Shown here piece after piece: positions 35,293 through 44,758 of a stretch of DNA of 64,000 nucleotides; position 1 is the stretch's first letter; the number at the start of each line of letters is the position of its first letter. Position numbers and translations under genes: made by a program. This DNA is from Fibrobacter sp. (lineage in GTDB: Bacteria; Fibrobacterota; Fibrobacteria; Fibrobacterales; Fibrobacteraceae). The notes under the pieces were generated by a model. It was not told where the DNA came from. It worked only from the letters and a program-made list of their open reading frames with translations, and did not search any database. The stretch covers positions 1 to 64,000 of the forward strand of contig JAFVTX010000026.1 in the NCBI GenBank assembly GCA_017503015.1, given 5' to 3'.

Positions 35293-36282
35293 ATGAGTCG
35301 TCTTACTTGTTTTTTATTGTTATGCCTTAGCTTTGGACTGATCGGTTGTCTTGAACCAGAAGAGAGTTACTGCGATACGCACGAGTGTCTGCCTTCTACA
35401 GAAGTCCGTCATCGTCCAACATCGTTTGCCGTTGAATTGCATGCAGATGATTCATTACGCATAGCGTGGCTTTATACGGTTGATTGCGCCTACCTACCCG
35501 ACGAAAATGCCTTGGAACTCAGCACCTTTTGTGTTGATAGTATTAAGTATGGTGATGACGAGACGCTTCGTCACCTGCCTCAAAAAAGTAAATATGAGGA
35601 ACCGTCGGATTTAAAAGTTTATGTAAACGGATCCGTTTTAGGTTACCATGCTGAGATACCTCTTGATACAGATGACCACCTGCGCTTTGCTCTTGTGGAT
35701 CGAGAATACAAGGAAAAATCCTTCGATATAGACCTCTCTCCCTATGTTAATATATATGAACTCCATGGGGATTCCTTTATCTTTAACCTTCCTCCCAATA
35801 CATCCTTGACCGCCTATAGTCATGATACCACATTTGATAAAGCTAAGTTACCGAAGGCTTTTGTTGTGGCTAAGGATGAAAGTTGTCTCTTTTATTCATT
35901 CACTCGAACGGATTCCGTATTCTATTGCTTTGATACATTAGGGCATTTCTATCCGATGGTGGATTCTAGCTTATGTCCAACGCATAATGTGGAACGAGGT
36001 ATAATCAGTGCACCGAATGCTTACGTGATTCAAAAACCTTGCTATAAAATTGAGTGTGACCATGCAGAAGGCCGGTTAACACTTTCAAATCTGTATTCGC
36101 TTTCTCAATGGAAAGAGTCCGTGAAGGACTCTTTCCCACAAGAAGACAAGGGTATGTCCTACATGGACCTCTTGCGTCAAATTCGACACCCTTGGCATAC
36201 GATAAACTATCTGGATAAGCAGGGCCCAGATGGTGAGGATGATTTCACTATTTATGTGGTCTATCGCGGATATGATGAGTAA
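35293..36282 (+). CDS. Lipoprotein of unknown function
   Basis: 329 residues. Signal peptide with lipobox LIGC (Cys19), followed by LEPEESYCDTHEC. Eleven or so cysteines are spread over the mature protein, more than usual, which suggests disulfides in the periplasm or outside. No domain recognised. Its DNA is more AT-rich than miaB. It starts a block of three lipoprotein genes. Confidence 0.6.
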   Translation: MSRLTCFLLLCLSFGLIGCLEPEESYCDTHECLPSTEVRHRPTSFAVELHADDSLRIAWLYTVDCAYLPDENALELSTFCVDSIKYGDDETLRHLPQKSKYEEPSDLKVYVNGSVLGYHAEIPLDTDDHLRFALVDREYKEKSFDIDLSPYVNIYELHGDSFIFNLPPNTSLTAYSHDTTFDKAKLPKAFVVAKDESCLFYSFTRTDSVFYCFDTLGHFYPMVDSSLCPTHNVERGIISAPNAYVIQKPCYKIECDHAEGRLTLSNLYSLSQWKESVKDSFPQEDKGMSYMDLLRQIRHPWHTINYLDKQGPDGEDDFTIYVVYRGYDE

Positions 36283-36351
36283 GTAAAAAAGTGAAAAACG
36301 GGATGTGTTCCTTTAGTTAAACTTTTAGCAAATAAAAATGATTGAAAAAGT

Positions 36352-36786
36352 ATGGCGGAACTCTTCAGCAAATACCTTGGAAAGTTTGTCCTGATGGTCG
36401 CAGCGGCGCAGCTTGTGGCTTGTGATGCCGGTTGCCCTGATACTGAAGAATATTTGGAAATAAAATCGGTTGTGGCTATTGATACGATTCTTTCTAATAG
36501 GCATTCTTACAGCAATTGTAGTTCGGACAAATGTACTTCTTATGAAATTCCGTTTCAACATGGATATAAAGACACCATATCTTTGAGTGTGGTTGTCTTA
36601 GGCGATACTTTGGATTATGTTGTAAGTGGAAAGGATTTGAACAATACATATATTGTTATTGATACTGTGGAAACGCCATGTGATTCTTCTTATAGAACTA
36701 TTTCAGAAAGAGGCTCAGATCATTATAGGGTGGATTCAAAAGGACTTTATTCATGCGTGTTTTATTTTGAACCCGGTTGTCCGTGA
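36352..36786 (+). CDS. Small lipoprotein (duplicate family, member 1)
   Basis: 144 residues. The signal peptide MAELFSKYLGKFVLM ends in LVAC (Cys24). The mature protein has seven or so cysteines and no recognised domain. The first ~25 codons closely match the gene at 36855 at DNA level, and a piece of its residues ~42-53 (VAIDTILSNRHS) reappears at 36800-36847, so the region was duplicated. Confidence 0.6.
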   Translation: MAELFSKYLGKFVLMVAAAQLVACDAGCPDTEEYLEIKSVVAIDTILSNRHSYSNCSSDKCTSYEIPFQHGYKDTISLSVVVLGDTLDYVVSGKDLNNTYIVIDTVETPCDSSYRTISERGSDHYRVDSKGLYSCVFYFEPGCP

Positions 36787-36799
36787 TTTGACAAGGGCA

Positions 36800-36847
36800 A
36801 TGAAAGTAGCAGAGATTGATACGATTCTTTTTGATAGGTATTCTTAA
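36800..36847 (+). pseudogene. Fragment of a duplicated small-lipoprotein gene
   Basis: The short frame AEIDTILFDRYS-stop matches VAIDTILSNRHS of the 36352 gene, including ATTGATACGATTCTTT at DNA level. It lies just in front of the next lipoprotein gene and is likely the remains of a second copy truncated by the rearrangement. Confidence 0.5.
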
Positions 36848-36854
36848 AACGATT

Positions 36855-37481
36855 ATGGCTAAACTTTTTAGCAAATGCCTTGGAAAGATTGTCCTGATGG
36901 CCGCAGCGGTACTGTGGGCCGGTTGTGACGATTCCGAAAGGAATGATGGTTCTGCCAAGCAGGATAGTTTAAAATTAAAACGTTCTGCTAAAGTTTTTGT
37001 GGCGAAGGCCGTCGCGGACCCTGGAACAATGGATAGTGTTATATCGGCAGGCTTGCTTTATGGTTCTCCTGGAGGAAACTTGCTAGAGGAACGGGGGGTG
37101 GCAATTGTTCCGGCTAAAAGTGAAATTATCCTTTCGGAGAATAGTTCCCTTGATAGTGAAAAAATATTAAAGATTATTTGTGAAAGGATTGATGGGTATT
37201 TACTACATCGTTATAATACTTATCTTGTCCGTACTTATCGTTTTTATCAGCGATTGTTTAATGGTGAAATAATTTTAAGGTTGACTATTGCTGCGAATGG
37301 TTCGGTTGAAAAAATCCAAATTGTATCTTCAACAACGGGTTATGAGGAGTTTGATGAAAGTATTCAAAGAGCTGTAAGTCGCTGGAAATTCCCGAAGGTA
37401 AAATCTGGCGAGACTGTTGCGACGTTCCCAATCAGGTTTTACGAGTATGCGGTGACTTTCCCCTCGTTACAGTCTAAATAA
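36855..37481 (+). CDS. Lipoprotein with TonB-C-like domain
   Basis: 208 residues from ATG 36855; an upstream ATG at 36816 lies inside the duplicated fragment and is less likely. Signal peptide MAKLFSKCLGKIVLM ends in LWAGC (Cys24), near-identical to the 36352 gene. The C-terminal ~100 residues read GEIILRLTIAANGSVEKIQIVSST, then FDESIQRAVSRWKFPK, the pattern of TonB-C/AgmX-like domains (energy coupling or gliding-type complexes). Function unknown; probably periplasmic. Confidence 0.65.
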   Translation: MAKLFSKCLGKIVLMAAAVLWAGCDDSERNDGSAKQDSLKLKRSAKVFVAKAVADPGTMDSVISAGLLYGSPGGNLLEERGVAIVPAKSEIILSENSSLDSEKILKIICERIDGYLLHRYNTYLVRTYRFYQRLFNGEIILRLTIAANGSVEKIQIVSSTTGYEEFDESIQRAVSRWKFPKVKSGETVATFPIRFYEYAVTFPSLQSK

Positions 37482-37487
37482 TGTACT

Positions 37488-37682
37488 ATGTCCCTTCTTC
37501 TAGCCCTTCTTTTTCTTGCGCTTTTTATAAGTGCGATTGTCCGCGGACAGTTCTCTTACGGCAAGGCGGATTACAGTTTCCGGGATCATCCGGTGCAGTT
37601 CGTAATCGTGCTTGTGTTCATCTTGGGCGTGTCGGCGCTTTGCTTTTACCGTTTTCTTGTGGAAATGGAATTCTTGCGGTAA
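37488..37682 (+). CDS. Small two-helix membrane protein
   Basis: 64 residues with two hydrophobic segments (about 2-20 and 37-58) around a polar loop GKADYSFRDHP. No family recognised. It lies tightly between two genes in the same direction and its codon use fits, so I judge it real. The gph-like promoter box overlaps its stop codon region. Confidence 0.5.
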   Translation: MSLLLALLFLALFISAIVRGQFSYGKADYSFRDHPVQFVIVLVFILGVSALCFYRFLVEMEFLR

Positions 37683-37687
37683 ATTTC

Positions 37688-37695
37688 TACATTTG
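37688..37695 (+). promoter_or_regulatory. TACATTTG promoter box of the HAD phosphatase gene
   Basis: TTCTACATTTGGGCG ends 8 nt before the ATG at 37704. Confidence 0.6.
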
Positions 37696-37703
37696 GGCGC
37701 GCT

Positions 37704-38390
37704 ATGCTCCAAAAGAAATCCCTCATCGTGTTTGACCTGGACGGCACGCTGTTCAATACTCTCGGCGACCTTGCCGTGGCGGTGAATTTTGCGCTGCGCC
37801 ATTTCGGGCTTCCGGAACATGACGAACAGCGGGTGCGGACCTTTATCGGGAACGGCTCCGTGAAGCTGATTGAGCGGAGTATGGGGGTGGCGGCCCTCCC
37901 GGAAAACATTGCCCGCACGGGCATTACCATCGAAATGGTTCACAAGGTCTATTCGGATTTTTACTGGGAACACTGCACCGAGCGCACGCTCCCGAATCCG
38001 GGCGTTGTCGAATTCTTGCGCAGTACGACTGCCCGCGTGGCCATGCTTACCAACAAGCCGGAGCGCCCGACATTCAAGTTGCTGGAGCATTTCCACCTTC
38101 GCGACCGCTTTGAATTCGTACTCTGCGGCGACACCACGCCCGAACGCAAGCCGAGCCCCGCGGGTCTCTTGAAAATCATGGAATCCGCAGGGGTCTCTCC
38201 CGCCGAAACGGTCATGGTGGGTGACGACCAGCCCGACATTCTGGCCGCCCGCAATGCCGGCGTTGACTGCGTTACGTTGTTCTGTGGGTTCGGAAAGCCG
38301 GTGAACTTGCTTCCGCTAAAGCCAGAAAACATTGTCCAGAGCTACGAAGAACTCTGGACGCTTCTAAAAAATATTACCGAAAACGGCTAG
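37704..38390 (+). CDS. gph: HAD-family phosphatase, phosphoglycolate phosphatase-like
   Basis: 228 residues. Motif I is DLDGTL with nucleophile D11 and acid D13; FIGNGSVKLIERSMG is the cap; motif II AMLTNKP; motif III/IV lies at KPSPAGLLKIM and MVGDDQPDILAARNAG. This is the layout of Gph, which clears 2-phosphoglycolate from DNA-end repair. Related PGP/PgmB-type enzymes cannot be excluded, so the exact substrate is inferred. Confidence 0.8.
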   Translation: MLQKKSLIVFDLDGTLFNTLGDLAVAVNFALRHFGLPEHDEQRVRTFIGNGSVKLIERSMGVAALPENIARTGITIEMVHKVYSDFYWEHCTERTLPNPGVVEFLRSTTARVAMLTNKPERPTFKLLEHFHLRDRFEFVLCGDTTPERKPSPAGLLKIMESAGVSPAETVMVGDDQPDILAARNAGVDCVTLFCGFGKPVNLLPLKPENIVQSYEELWTLLKNITENG

Positions 38391-38392
38391 GA

Positions 38393-38938
38393 TTATTCCA
38401 GGTCCAATTCGTTCTGTATGGCGTTTTCCATACAAAGTAGTTTACGTTTCAGGTCTGTGCCGAGGGCGTAACCGCCGATTCCTTTGTGGCGGCTCACGAC
38501 CCGATGGCAAGGAACAACCACCTGCAGAGGGTTCCCGTGGAGGGCGTTCCCGACGGAGCGTTCTGCATGGGGGTGTCCGACGGCTTCGGCAATTTCCTTG
38601 TAGGTTCGCGTCTCCCCGTAGGGAATGTTCCGCGTCGCTTCCAGCACCTTCGTCTGGAACTCTGTGCCGTAAATTTTTATGGGAATGGTGAATTTCTTGA
38701 TTTTCCCGGCCAGGTAGAGGTTCAGTTCCCGCCTGGCCTGCTGATAGACCTGGGCGTTTCTCCCGCGGACCTTTCCGACCGCCTCGGGTTCGGCATAGGC
38801 GCAGGCCTTGAGACTGCTGGCCGTTTTTCCGCCCTGGAATTTGAGGCCGCAGAGCTTGATTCCGTCAAAGACAAAAGTCCACTCGCCCCACACGTTGCGG
38901 TGGTGGACCTGAATAAATCTGGAATCGTCGAAATTCAC
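38393..38938 (-). CDS. ogt: Methylated-DNA-protein cysteine methyltransferase
   Basis: 181 residues. The active-site PCHRV motif is present as QVVVPCHRVVSRHKGIGGYA, with RSVGNALHGNP and IPYGETRTYKEIAEAVG before it. It takes the O6-alkyl group from guanine onto its cysteine. Start GTG at 38938: an ATG 5 nt upstream is out of frame. A TATATTTA stretch lies just before it. Convergent with gph. Confidence 0.92.
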   Translation of the reverse strand: MNFDDSRFIQVHHRNVWGEWTFVFDGIKLCGLKFQGGKTASSLKACAYAEPEAVGKVRGRNAQVYQQARRELNLYLAGKIKKFTIPIKIYGTEFQTKVLEATRNIPYGETRTYKEIAEAVGHPHAERSVGNALHGNPLQVVVPCHRVVSRHKGIGGYALGTDLKRKLLCMENAIQNELDLE

Positions 38939-39040
38939 CCCATAAATATATATCCTTGCCGCCTGAGTGCGAAATGGGTGGCCCCTGAATCAGTGAAATT
39001 GCTATATTATGCCCGTTAAAATCTTTAACAAGGATAAATA

Positions 39041-40048
39041 ATGCGTTCTTTTAAGTTGATTTCTCGTGGTATGGCCGCAGTCCTGCTTATGGCTGCCGTG
39101 GCCTCTGCCCAGTTGATGAATGGCAAGAGCTTTGACGTGATTCGCGTGGAAAAGGTGGGCATTTCGGGTGGCAAGATCGATAGCCTTGCCCAGATGCTGG
39201 GTGCCCAGCAGTTCCGTGGCAAGAAACTGACTGACGAGATGATGACCCAGCTGCGCTATGCGGTAATCGACAACCTGGTTGGCCAGGAACTGGTCAAGCT
39301 GGAATGCAAAAAGCAGGGAATTAAGGTCTCTGCCGCCAAGGTGGACAGTGTTTCTGCCCTTTTCAAGGCGCAGTTCCCTAGCGATGCCGCCTTCCAGGCC
39401 GAACTGAAAAAGTCCAACACCACCATGGCCCAGTTCAAAGAAAAGATCGAAGACCAGCTGAAGAGCGAAGTCTTGCTTGAAAAGAAGGTGCCTTATCCGG
39501 CAGAACCCACCGAAAAGCAGCGCCAGGCTTTCTGGGAACTGAACAAGTCCAAGGCCTCCATTAACGATACCGTGAGCGGCGCCCGCATCTTTGTGAGCAC
39601 CAAGGGCAAGAAGGCCCAGGAAATTAGCGATGCCAAGGATATGCTAAAGGGACTTGCCGCCCAGGTCCGTAGCAAGAAGGCCACCTTTGCCCAGCTGGCC
39701 GCCATTTATAGCGACGACCCCGAAGCCAAGAAGACCGGCGGTGTCATGAACAAGTTTATTGCCAAGTCCAAGGGAGATGCCTACGTGAAGGCCATTGCCA
39801 AGATGAACGTGGGTGACATTTCCGACATCATCACCGAAAAAGACGGCATCAGCATCTTCATGCTGACCGAGAAGAATGACGGCAAGTACGAAAGCTACAA
39901 GCACCAGATTGACTACATTCTGCGGGTGCAGGCCGAACAGGACCGCCAGATGCAGCTGAAGGCCTATCTGGACGGACTTGGAAAGGTTTACAAGGTCCAG
40001 TACCTGGACAAGAAGTACACTCCTCCCGAGGCCATCGGAGCGAAGTAG
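39041..40048 (+). CDS. Exported peptidyl-prolyl isomerase/chaperone (SurA/PpiC type)
   Basis: 335 residues. A signal peptide ends in ASAQLM. The N-terminal helical part (LRYAVIDNLVGQELVKLECKKQGI) looks like a SurA N-domain. A parvulin domain lies at about 175-285 (ARIFVSTKGKKAQE, AQLAAIYSDDPEAKKTGGVM, VGDISDIITEKDGISIFML). Such foldases help outer-membrane proteins through the periplasm. One PPIase domain is present rather than the two of SurA. Start ATG preceded by AAGGATAAATA. Confidence 0.8.
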   Translation: MRSFKLISRGMAAVLLMAAVASAQLMNGKSFDVIRVEKVGISGGKIDSLAQMLGAQQFRGKKLTDEMMTQLRYAVIDNLVGQELVKLECKKQGIKVSAAKVDSVSALFKAQFPSDAAFQAELKKSNTTMAQFKEKIEDQLKSEVLLEKKVPYPAEPTEKQRQAFWELNKSKASINDTVSGARIFVSTKGKKAQEISDAKDMLKGLAAQVRSKKATFAQLAAIYSDDPEAKKTGGVMNKFIAKSKGDAYVKAIAKMNVGDISDIITEKDGISIFMLTEKNDGKYESYKHQIDYILRVQAEQDRQMQLKAYLDGLGKVYKVQYLDKKYTPPEAIGAK

Positions 40049-40049
40049 A

Positions 40050-40170
40050 GTCTAGAAATTAGAGACTAGGATCTAGTGATGAAAGTCGCGCACGCTTTGC
40101 GTCTATATCGGATGGCGAAGCCATGATGCTTGCCTCTAGCCCCTAGCCTCTAGATCCTAACCACTAAAGT
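40050..40170. repeat. CTAG-word intergenic repeats on both sides of the gap
   Basis: GTCTAGAAATTAGAGACTAG and GATCTAG words at 40050-40077 and, in reverse order, CTCTAGCCCCTAGCCTCTAG at 40131-40158. The arms are partly self-complementary. Same vocabulary as 19417 and 45614. Confidence 0.6.
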
Positions 40171-40173
40171 TTA

Positions 40174-41287
40174 ATGTCTATGTTCCAAACTACACACACC
40201 GGGCTTATTGAACTGCGCTCCCGCATAGACAAGCTCTGGGGGTATCTTTGACTTAGAGGCAAAGACCGAAGAGCTTTATGTGCTGGAAAAGGATTCCAGC
40301 GACCCGAACCTCTGGAACGACCAGGAAAAAGCACAGTCCATGATGAAAAAAATAGGGAACCTGCGTTCCCTGTTGGACGGCTGGAAAGAAGTTTCCCAGA
40401 CCTGCAACGACCTGGCCGAGCTTTACGAAATGTCCAAGGACGAAAACTCCGCCGAGCTTACGGCTAGCATCGAGGCGGACGTTGCCGCCCTGAAGGCCCG
40501 CATCGAGGAGATGGAATTCAAGAAGATGCTGAACGGGCCCGACGACGCCTGCAGCTGCCTCATGTCTATACATCCGGGCGCAGGCGGTACCGAGTCGCAA
40601 GACTGGGCCTTGATGCTGTTCCGCATGTACACCCACTTCTTTGAGCGGGAAAAGATGGACTTCAAGGTGGTGGACTTTCAGGAGGCCGAAGACGCGGGCC
40701 TCAAGAGTGCCACCATCGAGGTGACCTGCGAAAACGCTTACGGACTGTTGCGTTCTGAAATTGGCGTGCACCGCCTGGTGCGAATCAGTCCCTTCGACGC
40801 CAACGCGCGCCGCCACACCAGCTTTACCGCCGTGTACCTTTACCCTGAACACGAAGACGTGGACTTTGATTTGGACATGTCGGATGTGCGTGTGGACACC
40901 TACCGCAGTAGCGGAGCCGGTGGCCAGTACATCAACAAGACGGATTCCGCCGTGCGCATGACCCACTTGCCTACGGGCATTATGGCCAGCTGCCAGACGG
41001 AACGCAGCCAGATCCAGAACCGGGAGACCTGCTACAAGATGCTCAAGACCATGGTGGCCGAACACTACCGCCTTGAAGAAGAAGCCAAGCGGGATGCCCG
41101 CATGGCCGAAAAGAAAAAGGTGGAGTGGGGAAGCCAGATCAGGAGCTACGTGCTGCAGCCCTACCAGCTGGTGAAGGACCTCCGCACCGGAGTGGAAACG
41201 TCGGATACCGCCGGCGTGCTGGACGGAAAGATCAAGCCTTTTATCAACGCCTACCTGCTCAGCACCAGCGAGAAGCAGGGGTCTTAG
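40174..41287 (+). CDS. prfB: Peptide chain release factor 2 (programmed +1 frameshift)
   Basis: Reading from ATG 40174, codon 25 is CTT (40246-40248) and codon 26 is TGA (40249-40251). A +1 shift continues in the frame starting GAC at 40250 to the stop at 41287, giving a normal RF2 of about 370 residues. The tripeptide recognition SPF is in RISPFDANARRH, and the hydrolysis motif GGQ in SSGAGGQYINKT. RF2 recognises UGA and UAA. Because the start of the gene is in another frame, a reading that begins inside 40280-41287 would miss about 25 residues. It is followed by REP-like hairpins. Confidence 0.95.
40238..40252 (+). promoter_or_regulatory. RF2 autoregulatory frameshift site
   Basis: GGGGG-TAT-CTT-TGA-C: an internal Shine-Dalgarno-like run at 40238-40242, three bases, then the slippery CTT and in-frame TGA followed by C. 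It matches the classical bacterial prfB site, in which low RF2 favours the shift. Confidence 0.95.
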
Positions 41288-41458
41288 GGGATGTGCCCCT
41301 AGGAGAGGGGGTAGCGTAAGACTCAAGGAGATCCCCGACCAAGTCGGGGATGACATAACGCAAGAATGCAAAAAAATCCCGACCGTAAAGGTCGGGACTA
41401 AAAAACTAGTAACTAGTAACTAATAACTAGCCCGTAGGGCGTAACTGCGCGAAGCGTA
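41288..41458. terminator. Convergent-gene gap with two hairpins and ACTAG repeats
   Basis: ATCCCCGAC/GTCGGGGAT followed by GAC (41333-41353, REP-like) and TCCCGACC/GGTCGGGA (about 41377-41398). Between prfB (+) and typA (-), so both could stop transcription. An ACTAGTAACTAGTAACTA run (41403-41430) follows. Similar sequence to 35111 (CCTAGGAGAGGG) occurs at 41299. Confidence 0.55.
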
Positions 41459-43294
41459 TTAGTCATCGTCTTCAGCAGGTCTCTTCGACAGCTGCTTGCG
41501 GCGGATGGGGTCCAGCTCGGTCTTGCGGAGGCGGAGTACTTCGGGCGTGACTTCGATGCATTCGTCTTCGTTGATGAAGGTGACGCATTCTTCCAGGGTC
41601 ATGCGGCGGTAAGGAGTTAGCTGGATCATGTCGTCAGCGGACTTGGAGCGCATGTTGGTAAGGTGCTTGCCCTTGGTGACGTTCACGGTAATGTCCACGT
41701 CGCGGTTGTGTTCGCCCACGATCATGCCCGGATAAACTTCGGCGCCCGGTCCGATGATGAGGTAGCCGCGGTCTTCCAGGTTGGAAAGGGCGTAGCTGGC
41801 GGCTTCGCCCGGTTCCTTTGCAATGAGCACGCCGTTGATGCGGGTGGGGATTTCGCCCTTGTAGGGCTGGTATTCCTTGAAGAAGGACTGGGTCACGGCG
41901 TAACCCTTCGAGAGCGAGAGGAGCTTCGGGCGGATACCGATAAGGCCGCGGGAAGGAACGATGAATTCCAGGGACACGCGGTCGTTGTCGTCGGTGACCA
42001 TGTTCACCATTTCGCCCTTGCGCTGCTGGATTTCCTGGATGCAGGCGCCGCTGAATTCGCTGGGCACTTCCACCTTGAAGTCTTCCACCGGTTCCAGGAG
42101 CTTGCCGTTTTCGTCGTTGTGGAAAATCACCTGGGGGGATCCGATGGTGAATTCGTACAGTTCACGACGCATGTTTTCCACGAGGATGGTGAGGTGCAGA
42201 ATGCCACGGCCCGAAACCTTGAAGGTAGAGGCGCCGTCCACCTTTTCGACGAGGAGGGCGGGGTCTGCCATGTGGGCACGTTCCAGGCGTTCCTGAAGCT
42301 GGTTACCCGTCATGAACTTGCCGCCGTACTTGCCTGCGAGAGGCGAAGTGTTCACGGTGAAAATCATGGAGATGGTGGGCGGGTCGATATGGATGCGGGG
42401 CAGGTGCTTCGGATTGTTCGCGGCGCTGATGGTATCGCCGATGTCGAAGGTGTCAAGCCCAGCAATGAGCACGATTTCGCCCGGACCTGCTTCGTCCACC
42501 GGCTTCGGGGTGAGGCCCTCGTAGCGCAGGATCTTCTGGGGGCGGATGGTCTTCACGGTGCCGTCGGTAAAGGCCTGTGCGTAGGTCTGGTTCGGCTTGA
42601 GCACGCCCTGCTGCACACGGCCCACGGCCAAGCGGCCGAGGAAGGTGGAGTATTCGAGGGATGCAATCTGCAGGAGCGGTTCGGCGGTGGGGTCGCCCTT
42701 CGGGGCCGGAATGCGCTCGATAATCTTGTCCATGAGGATGCTGAAGTCGCCGTCCGGGTCTTCCATCTCGGCCTTGCAGATGCCCTTGCGGCCGGAGCCG
42801 AACACCTTGTCGAAGTCCAGCTGTTCTTCGTTGGCGTCCAGTTCGCAGAAGAGGTCGAACACCTTGTCGAGGGCGCCGTGGGGGTTACAGCCGTCGCGGT
42901 CGATCTTGTTTACCACCACGATAGGGATAAGCCCCAGTTCGAGGGCCTTCTGGGTCACGAATCGGGTCTGGGCCATGGGGCCTTCAAAAGCGTCCACAAC
43001 CAGCAACACACCGTCCACCGTACCGAGAACGCGTTCCACCTGGCCGCCGAAGTCGGCGTGCCCCGGGGTATCCACGATGTTCACGCGGTAGCCCTTGTAC
43101 ATGACGCTGGTGTTCTTGGAGAGAATGGTAATGCCGCGTTCCCGTTCCAGGTTGTCGCTGTCCATCACGCGTTCGTTGACTTCTTCGCCTTCGTGGAAGG
43201 TTCCGCACTGCTTGAGAAGCTGATCGACGAGGGTGGTTTTACCGTGGTCAACGTGGGCGATAATGGCGACGTTTCTGATTTTCGATTGATCCAT
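41459..43294 (-). CDS. typA: Ribosome-associated GTPase TypA/BipA
   Basis: 611 residues, full length. GTPase motifs: AHVDHGKTT at 13-21, RGITILSKN with G2 Thr, DTPGHADFG (G3), NKIDRDG (G4). EF-G-like domains follow and the BipA-type C-terminal domain ends the protein. TypA aids 50S assembly at low temperature and under stress. A TAAATTTG box lies 34 nt before the start. Confidence 0.95.
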   Translation of the reverse strand: MDQSKIRNVAIIAHVDHGKTTLVDQLLKQCGTFHEGEEVNERVMDSDNLERERGITILSKNTSVMYKGYRVNIVDTPGHADFGGQVERVLGTVDGVLLVVDAFEGPMAQTRFVTQKALELGLIPIVVVNKIDRDGCNPHGALDKVFDLFCELDANEEQLDFDKVFGSGRKGICKAEMEDPDGDFSILMDKIIERIPAPKGDPTAEPLLQIASLEYSTFLGRLAVGRVQQGVLKPNQTYAQAFTDGTVKTIRPQKILRYEGLTPKPVDEAGPGEIVLIAGLDTFDIGDTISAANNPKHLPRIHIDPPTISMIFTVNTSPLAGKYGGKFMTGNQLQERLERAHMADPALLVEKVDGASTFKVSGRGILHLTILVENMRRELYEFTIGSPQVIFHNDENGKLLEPVEDFKVEVPSEFSGACIQEIQQRKGEMVNMVTDDNDRVSLEFIVPSRGLIGIRPKLLSLSKGYAVTQSFFKEYQPYKGEIPTRINGVLIAKEPGEAASYALSNLEDRGYLIIGPGAEVYPGMIVGEHNRDVDITVNVTKGKHLTNMRSKSADDMIQLTPYRRMTLEECVTFINEDECIEVTPEVLRLRKTELDPIRRKQLSKRPAEDDD

Positions 43295-43328
43295 AAAGGG
43301 CTCTTTTGGTTCTTGTTTATTTTGGGCC

Positions 43329-43336
43329 CAAATTTA
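43329..43336 (-). promoter_or_regulatory. TAAATTTG promoter box of typA
   Basis: Minus-strand TTCTAAATTTGGGCCC, then a leader of about 30 nt before the ATG at 43294. Confidence 0.6.
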
Positions 43337-43393
43337 GAAAAACGTGCTGCGATTTGCAACACGCTGTAATACGCTTAAAGGCTTTTGCAGACC

Positions 43394-44719
43394 TTAGTCG
43401 TGTATGGAATTCTTGAGGCTTTCGATAAGGCGGGCAAAGCTCGGGTCGGAGGCCATTTCCTTTTTTACGGAATTGATGGCGTGAACCACGGTGGAGTGGT
43501 CCTTTCCGCCAAAGCGGGAACCGATGCTCTGGAGGCTGATGGGGGAGAGTTCACGCATCAGGTACATGGCCACCTGGCGGGCTTTGGAAACTTCCTTGGT
43601 GCCGCGTCCGGATTCCACCAGTTTGGCCTCGGGAACTTCGTAGTGGGCAGACACCGTATGGAGTACGGAGTCCAGGCTCACGCGACGACGGAGCGTGGGG
43701 GCGATTTCGGTCACCACCCGTTGGGCGATGCTCATGTCGATATCGTGGTTCAGCAGGCTGGACTGGAGCGTCAGCTTGATGATGGCACTTTCCAGGCAGC
43801 GGACGTTGCTTGCGATGTTTTCTGCCAAATAATGTAAAACTTCGTCGCTGATTTCCAAGTGCCGCTCTTCGGCCTTCTTGTGGAGGATGGCTTCGCGGGT
43901 TTCCACCTCGGGGGGCTGGATGTCAACGGTAAGGCCCCAGGCGAAACGGCTCACCAGACGGTCGGACAGGTTCTTGACTTCGGCGGCGGGGGCGTCGGAG
44001 GTCAGCACGATTTGCTTGCCGGCCTGGTGCAGCGCGTTGAATATCAAGAAGAATTCGTTTTGTGTCTCGTACTTACCGGTCCAGTTCTGGATGTCGTCGA
44101 TGAGCAGGATATCTACTTCGTTGCGGTAGAAATCGCTCATCTCGGTGACCCGGCCTTCGCGGAGGCTCTTCATGTACTGCTGGGAGAAATCTTCGGAAGT
44201 CAGGTAGCAGACCCGCTTTGCCGGATTTTCTTCCAAGATGTAGTTACCGATGGCCTGCAACAGGTGGGTCTTGCCCAGACCCGAGGAACCGTAGATAAAC
44301 AGCGGGTTGTACTGGGAACCGTTGGGGTTCCTTGCAACGGCAAGGGCTGCGTTGAAGGCCAGCTGCGCCTTGTCGCCGGGCACAAAGTTTTCAAAACGGT
44401 AGCTGCTGGAAAGGGGAACGCTAGGCTTGATGAAATCCTTGAAGGATTCGTTTTCGTTCTTGGTGGCCTGGGGAATAACCTCTTGAGGCTGGAACTCGAA
44501 CTCCATGGCCACGTCGTCGTGGTTAGTTTCTTTCCAGGCGAGACGGATAAGTTCCTTGTAGGCGGAATAGACCGACGTGTCCAATCCGGGAGGGATAGAG
44601 ATGGTGGCGTGTCCCGTGGTCTGGCTGATCAGCTTGGTCTGAGCAAAATAGGTTTTGAACACGGAATCAGAAAGCATTCCGCGGAGGTAGTTCAAACTTC
44701 TTTCCCATTCAATTGCCAT
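43394..44719 (-). CDS. dnaA: Chromosomal replication initiator DnaA
   Basis: 441 residues. Domain I (MAIEWERSLNYLRGMLS, then FKTYF), a short domain II, AAA+ domain III with Walker A GSSGLGKT at 144-151 and Walker B ILLIDDIQ, and domain IV with FGGKDHSTVVHAIN, the DnaA-box-binding signature. It opens the replication origin. No dnaN is next to it; typA lies downstream and a membrane protein diverges upstream, so the classical dnaA-dnaN order is broken. Confidence 0.95.
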   Translation of the reverse strand: MAIEWERSLNYLRGMLSDSVFKTYFAQTKLISQTTGHATISIPPGLDTSVYSAYKELIRLAWKETNHDDVAMEFEFQPQEVIPQATKNENESFKDFIKPSVPLSSSYRFENFVPGDKAQLAFNAALAVARNPNGSQYNPLFIYGSSGLGKTHLLQAIGNYILEENPAKRVCYLTSEDFSQQYMKSLREGRVTEMSDFYRNEVDILLIDDIQNWTGKYETQNEFFLIFNALHQAGKQIVLTSDAPAAEVKNLSDRLVSRFAWGLTVDIQPPEVETREAILHKKAEERHLEISDEVLHYLAENIASNVRCLESAIIKLTLQSSLLNHDIDMSIAQRVVTEIAPTLRRRVSLDSVLHTVSAHYEVPEAKLVESGRGTKEVSKARQVAMYLMRELSPISLQSIGSRFGGKDHSTVVHAINSVKKEMASDPSFARLIESLKNSIHD

Positions 44720-44750
44720 ACATCTATCCTTGACCGGTGGACCGGGTTTT

Positions 44751-44758
44751 CAAATCTA
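44751..44758 (-). promoter_or_regulatory. TAGATTTG promoter box of dnaA
   Basis: Minus-strand GATAGATTTGAAAACC, about 31 nt before the start codon at 44719. It overlaps a DnaA-box-like site, which suits autorepression. Confidence 0.45.

Noticed and set aside
41663-43369. Plus-strand open frame of 568 codons
   Set aside because: Shadow of typA, whose GTPase motifs are intact.
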